Assembly: GCA_020635905.1 (NCBI GenBank)
Contig: JACJYV010000007.1
Span: 496,001-560,000, forward strand
DNA length: 64,000 nt
Direction of reading: 5' to 3'
Origin: Bacteroidia bacterium
GTDB lineage: Bacteria > Bacteroidota > Bacteroidia > J057 > JADKCL01
Shown: positions 60,398 through 64,000 of the stretch, in pieces
Layout of the letters: every line of letters starts with the position of its first letter
Position numbering within the stretch: the stretch's first letter is position 1
Position numbers and translations under genes: made by a program
Notes under the pieces: generated by a model
Database searches by the model: none
What the model was told of the DNA's origin: nothing
What the model saw: the letters and a program-made list of their open reading frames with translations, nothing else

Positions 60398-62539
60398 ATG
60401 ATCGATTATCAAATCCGCAACAGCGTTGCTATACTGTCCTTCAACATGGAAGGATACCCCATGAATGTGATCAACCAGGCCTCTATCGAGGCGCTGGATA
60501 AATGCCTGAATCAAGCCCTGCAGGACGAGGCAGTTAAGGGGATTATCATCACATCCAGCCGTCCTGAATTTGTGGCGGGGGGTGATCTGAAAATGATTTA
60601 CGACCTCCACGATCATGCCAAAGTAGTGGCCCTCACCATGGAGCTGCACACCATTTTGCGCAAAATGGAAACAGGAGGCAAACCCGTGGTGGCAGCCATC
60701 AACGGTACCTGTCTGGGTGGGGGCTATGAGGTGACGCTGGCGGCTCATTACCGCATTTGCATCAATCATCCCAAGGTGGAAATTGGCCTGCCAGAGGTTA
60801 CTCTTGGACTGCTTCCAGGAGGAGGTGGAACCCAGCGCCTGCCCCGCATGATTGGCTTTCAGGCCGCGCTTTTGCCTCTTTTGGAGGGAAGGCGATATAA
60901 TCCTGAGCAAGCCGCCAAACTGGGCATGGTGGACAAACTGGTGAATTCCAAAGAGGAACTGGAGGCGGAAGCCATGAACTGGATTCAGCAGGTTGGACGA
61001 TTCACCCAGCCCTGGGATGAAAAATCCTTTCACTTGCCGGGCGGGGAAGTCAATGGCCCCGAAGGAATGTTTGCCTTTTCTTCAGGTGCAGGCGTGGTGC
61101 GCGAAAAAACCATGGGAAATTATCCTGCTCCTCTGGCCATCCTCAACTGTGTGTACGAAGGCTGTCAGCAGACATTTGACCGTGCCTTGCAAATAGAAGC
61201 GGGCTATTTTGCGGATGTGGTGGTTTCGCCCGAAGCCAAAAACATGATTCGCACCCTCTTTTTCAACATGAACAAAGCCAAAGGGGGAGTGGCCCGTCCC
61301 AAAGGGGTGGAAGTACCTGTCGTGAAGAAAGTGGGCATCCTGGGAGCGGGTATGATGGGTGCAGGCATTGCTTACGTTTCGGCCTTGTCGGGCATTGAAA
61401 CCGTGCTGAAGGACGTGTCCTTGGAAGGAGCGGAGAAAGGAAAGGATTATTCCCGCAACATTTTGCAGAAAAAAATAGAGCGCGGCAGCAGCACCCAGGC
61501 CAAGGCAGATGCGATCCTGGATCGAATTCATCCCACCGCCGACCCGGCGGATATGGCAGGTTGCGACCTGGTGGTTGAGGCCGTATTCGAAGACCGCGGC
61601 CTCAAGGCCCGGGTCACGCAGGAGTCTGAGGCAGTCATGCCCGATCATGCAGTTTTTGCCTCGAATACCTCCACTCTGCCTATCACAGGTCTGGCTGAGG
61701 CCTCCAAACGCCCCGAGAGGTTCATTGGCTTGCATTTCTTTTCTCCCGTTGACAAAATGCAACTGGTCGAGGTGATCATGGGGAAGCAAAGTGACGATTA
61801 TGCCCTCGCCATGTGCATTGATTACATCAAGCAAATTCGCAAAGTGCCCATCGTGGTCAATGACAGCCGCGGATTTTTTACCAGCCGTATCTTCAAAACC
61901 TTCGTGATCGAAGGTATGGAAATGCTGGCCGAAGGCATCAAGCCTGCCCTGATCGAAAATGCCTCCAAAATGGCGGGCATGCCTGTGGGTGCCCTGGCCG
62001 TGACGGATGAAGTGAGCCTTTCTCTCATGGACCACATTCAGACCCAGACCGAAAAGGACGGGATCGCAGTGGAGGAAAATGCCAGGAAAGTTACCCAAAT
62101 CATGGTTCACGAGCAGGGACGGGTGGGCAAAAAGGCAGGCAAAGGATTCTATGAATATCCCGAAGGCGGACAAAAGCACCTCTGGAAAGGCTTGAGCGAA
62201 CATTTCCCCGTCGCGGCCAGCCAGCCTTCGGCGGCGGAAGTCAGCAAGCGATTGCTCCACATTCAGGCTCTGGAATCGGTCCGCTGTCTGGAAGAGGGGG
62301 TGCTGCGCTCGGTCGAGGATGCAGACATTGGCTCCATCCTGGGCTGGGGCTTCCCGCCCTACACGGGCGGGGTGCTTTCCTACATCGACTTTGTCGGGGT
62401 GGATTGGTTTGTGGATGAATGCGACGATTTCGCCGACCGTTTTGGTGAAAGGTACCGTCCCACTGACAAGCTCCGCGAAATGGCCGCCAACGGACAGGGA
62501 TTTTATGGTCCCGTGAAATCAAAGGAGAAAGTGGTTTAA
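60398..62539 (+). CDS. Bifunctional enoyl-CoA hydratase / 3-hydroxyacyl-CoA dehydrogenase
   Basis: The 713-residue FadB/FadJ-type fusion has a crotonase domain at about 1-190. Both catalytic glutamates are present: Glu111 in CLGGGYEVTLA and Glu133 in IGLPEVTLGLLPGG. The NAD-binding hydroxyacyl-CoA dehydrogenase domain begins near 308 (VGILGAGMMGAGIAYVSALS), with HFFSPVDKMQLVEVI and SRGFFTSRIFKTFVIEGMEM. A C-terminal dehydrogenase repeat follows (GWGFPPYTGGVLSYID). It carries out hydration and oxidation of beta-oxidation intermediates, passing 3-ketoacyl-CoA to the thiolase encoded just upstream. Confidence 0.95.
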   Translation: MIDYQIRNSVAILSFNMEGYPMNVINQASIEALDKCLNQALQDEAVKGIIITSSRPEFVAGGDLKMIYDLHDHAKVVALTMELHTILRKMETGGKPVVAAINGTCLGGGYEVTLAAHYRICINHPKVEIGLPEVTLGLLPGGGGTQRLPRMIGFQAALLPLLEGRRYNPEQAAKLGMVDKLVNSKEELEAEAMNWIQQVGRFTQPWDEKSFHLPGGEVNGPEGMFAFSSGAGVVREKTMGNYPAPLAILNCVYEGCQQTFDRALQIEAGYFADVVVSPEAKNMIRTLFFNMNKAKGGVARPKGVEVPVVKKVGILGAGMMGAGIAYVSALSGIETVLKDVSLEGAEKGKDYSRNILQKKIERGSSTQAKADAILDRIHPTADPADMAGCDLVVEAVFEDRGLKARVTQESEAVMPDHAVFASNTSTLPITGLAEASKRPERFIGLHFFSPVDKMQLVEVIMGKQSDDYALAMCIDYIKQIRKVPIVVNDSRGFFTSRIFKTFVIEGMEMLAEGIKPALIENASKMAGMPVGALAVTDEVSLSLMDHIQTQTEKDGIAVEENARKVTQIMVHEQGRVGKKAGKGFYEYPEGGQKHLWKGLSEHFPVAASQPSAAEVSKRLLHIQALESVRCLEEGVLRSVEDADIGSILGWGFPPYTGGVLSYIDFVGVDWFVDECDDFADRFGERYRPTDKLREMAANGQGFYGPVKSKEKVV

Positions 62540-62568
62540 TGCAGACAGTTTACGGTTTGCGGTTTACT

Positions 62569-62886
62569 CCCGATAACTTCAGCATAAAGGTCAACTAGGG
62601 GTTTAGAGGTCACGCAAAGGCCGCAAAGGGGTTGTTTTCTGCATTTCGTGGGTTGAAGGGTGCAAAGAACCCAAAGCTATATGAGAAAAAACGCATAGCT
62701 TAGCGTCTTCCGAATGCTTTCGGAACCACCCCAACCAACGTAATCCCGAAAGCATTCGGGAGGGCCCAAAAATCTTGGCGCACCCGTATAGCTATCTCCA
62801 AGGGAGCGACTTCGTTGCGGGATTGCGATACTAACCATTTTAGCCCGTTCTCCTTCTAAATTTACGCGCGCGCGAGCGCCATCGGG
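62569..62886. mobile_element. 318-bp MITE-like element with CCCGAT termini (copy 2), carrying nested palindromes
   Basis: The left end CCCGATAACTTCAGC and the reverse-complemented right end CCCGATGGCGCTCGC share the CCCGAT terminus of the copy at 15411-15665. The interiors align through GAGGTCACGCAAAGGCCGCA, AAGGGGTTGTTTTC, ACCCCAACCAACGTAATC, GGGCCCAAAA and TTGCGATACT. Copy 2 has extra hairpin modules TTCCGAATGCTTTCGGAA, CCCGAAAGCATTCGGG and a segment GAGCGACTTCGTTGC. It lies inside a GTTTACG tract (heptads at 62543-62568 and 62891-62907). No coding capacity is seen in the 446 bp between the flanking genes. Confidence 0.75.
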
Positions 62887-62985
62887 CTACCAGTTTACGG
62901 TTTGAACAACGGTCGACTGAAAACAGTAATCCGCCCTCTTGCAGCTTTGAGGGAATTTATCTACATTGGGGTAAGCGCCCTTATA

Positions 62986-64000
62986 ATGAGACCAACCAAC
63001 TGCTATTGCGGAAAGCTTTTCGCTGTTTTTGGCCTGATGATCCTGACCTGTGGAAAGTTAGTGGCCACAGGGTTGCCTGCACTCCCGATTTTGCAACTGC
63101 CTGATTCTCTGGCAGATTCCTCCGCATTGGTCAAGGTGGAGTATTACAGCAATAAGGGGTATGCCATGTCTTTTCAATCCCCTGATTCTGCCTTATTATA
63201 CTTCAAACAGGGTGAAATAGAAGCCCGCAACAGCCAGGATTCTGCAGCTATCCTCAAGTCCTGCTTCAACATGGGGCACTTTCTCATGGCCCGCGGCATC
63301 TATGAGCAGGCCCTGGAATACATGTATTCAGGTGAAATCCTGTCCGCAGCCGTCCACGACACCAGCAAGCACATCTTTTTTCTGTACTGGAAAAGCCGGG
63401 TGTATAACGAACTGGGGGAATACGAAAAATCCATTGAAGCCTGTGAAGAAGCGGCTAAATTTTCGAAACAGGGCAAAGGCCATGGCTGGCCCCTCAATTA
63501 TTACGGTGAAGCCCTCCGTGGTGCAGGCCGCCTCAACGAGGCACGCGACAGCCTGGAACTGGCTTATAAAATATTTCAGGAAGAGGGAGAACGAATTGGC
63601 TTGCTGATGGTGGCGGCCAAGCTGGCCCACGTTTACGAGGAACTCAACCTACCCGAAATGGTGAGAAAATATGCCAATCTGGTGCTGGATAAATGGGAGG
63701 GAGCCATGGCTTATGAGTCCTATTTGACCGCCATTACCAGTATGATTCGGGTAGAGCTGGCCCGTGGAAACGCAGACAGCGCAGAGGTGATGGCCCTGCG
63801 GGCCCTGCAGACGGTGGAAGGCAAACGGTATTATCGCCCTACCATTCAACTTGCAGAGTTGCTGGGGGGGATTTTCGAGCAAAAAGGAAATTACAAGGAG
63901 ACCCTCAAATATTACCGCATGGCCCGGTCCCTGGAGGACAATTACGAGTTGGACAAGGTCAAAATCAATCTGGCAGTAAAGGAATCAGAATACCTCAACG
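62986..64000 (+). CDS. TPR-repeat signalling protein, N-terminal part (runs off window)
   Basis: The frame starts at the ATG at 62986 and is open to the window end (338 codons). The N-terminus (MRPTNCYCGKLFAVFGLMIL, then TCGKLVATG) is a signal peptide or lipoprotein-like leader. Tandem TPR units follow: ALLYFKQGEIEARNSQDSAA, FLMARGIYEQALEYMYSGEI, YEKSIEACEEAAKFSKQGKG, LNEARDSLELAYKIFQEEGE and NYKETLKYYRMARSLEDNYE. This periplasmic TPR block is typical of Bacteroidota histidine kinases or LuxR-type regulators. The effector domain lies beyond the window, so the final type is unknown. Confidence 0.8.
   Translation, partial: MRPTNCYCGKLFAVFGLMILTCGKLVATGLPALPILQLPDSLADSSALVKVEYYSNKGYAMSFQSPDSALLYFKQGEIEARNSQDSAAILKSCFNMGHFLMARGIYEQALEYMYSGEILSAAVHDTSKHIFFLYWKSRVYNELGEYEKSIEACEEAAKFSKQGKGHGWPLNYYGEALRGAGRLNEARDSLELAYKIFQEEGERIGLLMVAAKLAHVYEELNLPEMVRKYANLVLDKWEGAMAYESYLTAITSMIRVELARGNADSAEVMALRALQTVEGKRYYRPTIQLAELLGGIFEQKGNYKETLKYYRMARSLEDNYELDKVKINLAVKESEYLN

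Overview
The window looks like a chromosome segment of a Bacteroidota bacterium, most likely a member of the Saprospiria (Lewinella/Haliscomenobacter-like). The reasons are a type IX secretion (T9SS) C-terminal sorting domain, SprB and HYR adhesin repeats, Peptidase_S74 'chaperone of endosialidase' surface proteins, an IPTL-CTERM-type protein, TPR-fused two-component kinases, a TAnnTTTG-type promoter box, and gene-poor spacers full of small palindromic repeats. The lineage below phylum is inferred from gene content only. No rRNA or tRNA gene, CRISPR array or transposase gene was recognised.

Layout. (1) 1-5.7 kb, minus strand: a deoxynucleoside-salvage cluster with purine nucleoside phosphorylase (cut by the window edge), deoB, a catalytically incomplete ALDH-like gene, a full aldehyde dehydrogenase and deoC. 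Together they would turn purine deoxynucleosides into glyceraldehyde-3-phosphate and, via acetaldehyde, acetate. (2) 5.8-11.4 kb, minus: an S74 surface protein, a secreted unknown protein, and a TPR histidine kinase with its LuxR-type response regulator. (3) 11.4-16.1 kb: a gene-poor zone with a striking inverted pair of 22-bp tandem arrays, REP-like palindromes, two unknown genes and a small HTH gene broken by a 255-bp MITE-like element. (4) 16.1-34.6 kb, plus: a polymorphic-toxin island. It has one 3010-residue secreted RHS protein with a nuclease-like tip and immunity gene. Four 5'-truncated RHS-core fragments follow, with different tips and their own immunity genes, and then a run of orphan immunity-type genes. 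(5) 34.7-47.9 kb, plus: an EGF-like lipoprotein, a second S74 protein and a 3339-residue HYR/C-type-lectin/SprB/T9SS adhesin closed by a clear terminator. (6) 48-58.9 kb: lipoprotein, YdeI-like and DUF523 genes; a sulfur cluster (rhodanese, MBL-double-rhodanese, SulP permease); an IPTL-CTERM protein; a Crp/Fnr regulator; and a RibD/DHFR-like gene. (7) 59.1-62.5 kb: a thiolase plus FadB-like beta-oxidation pair. (8) A second copy (318 bp) of the MITE-like element, then the start of a TPR signalling gene.

The most noteworthy feature is the combination of the RHS toxin/immunity cassette array with signs of ongoing remodelling. These signs are sharp homology breakpoints, a relic HNH toxin tail directly before an orphan immunity gene, a palindrome inserted in frame in one RHS copy, a truncated last toxin, and a duplicated 68-bp leader between immunity genes. 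Several dispersed DNA families recur: CCCGAT-ended elements, CCGAATGC-type palindromes, GTTTACG heptads and AGATTTTAGA tracts. They fill many intergenic spaces and have entered coding sequence at two places.
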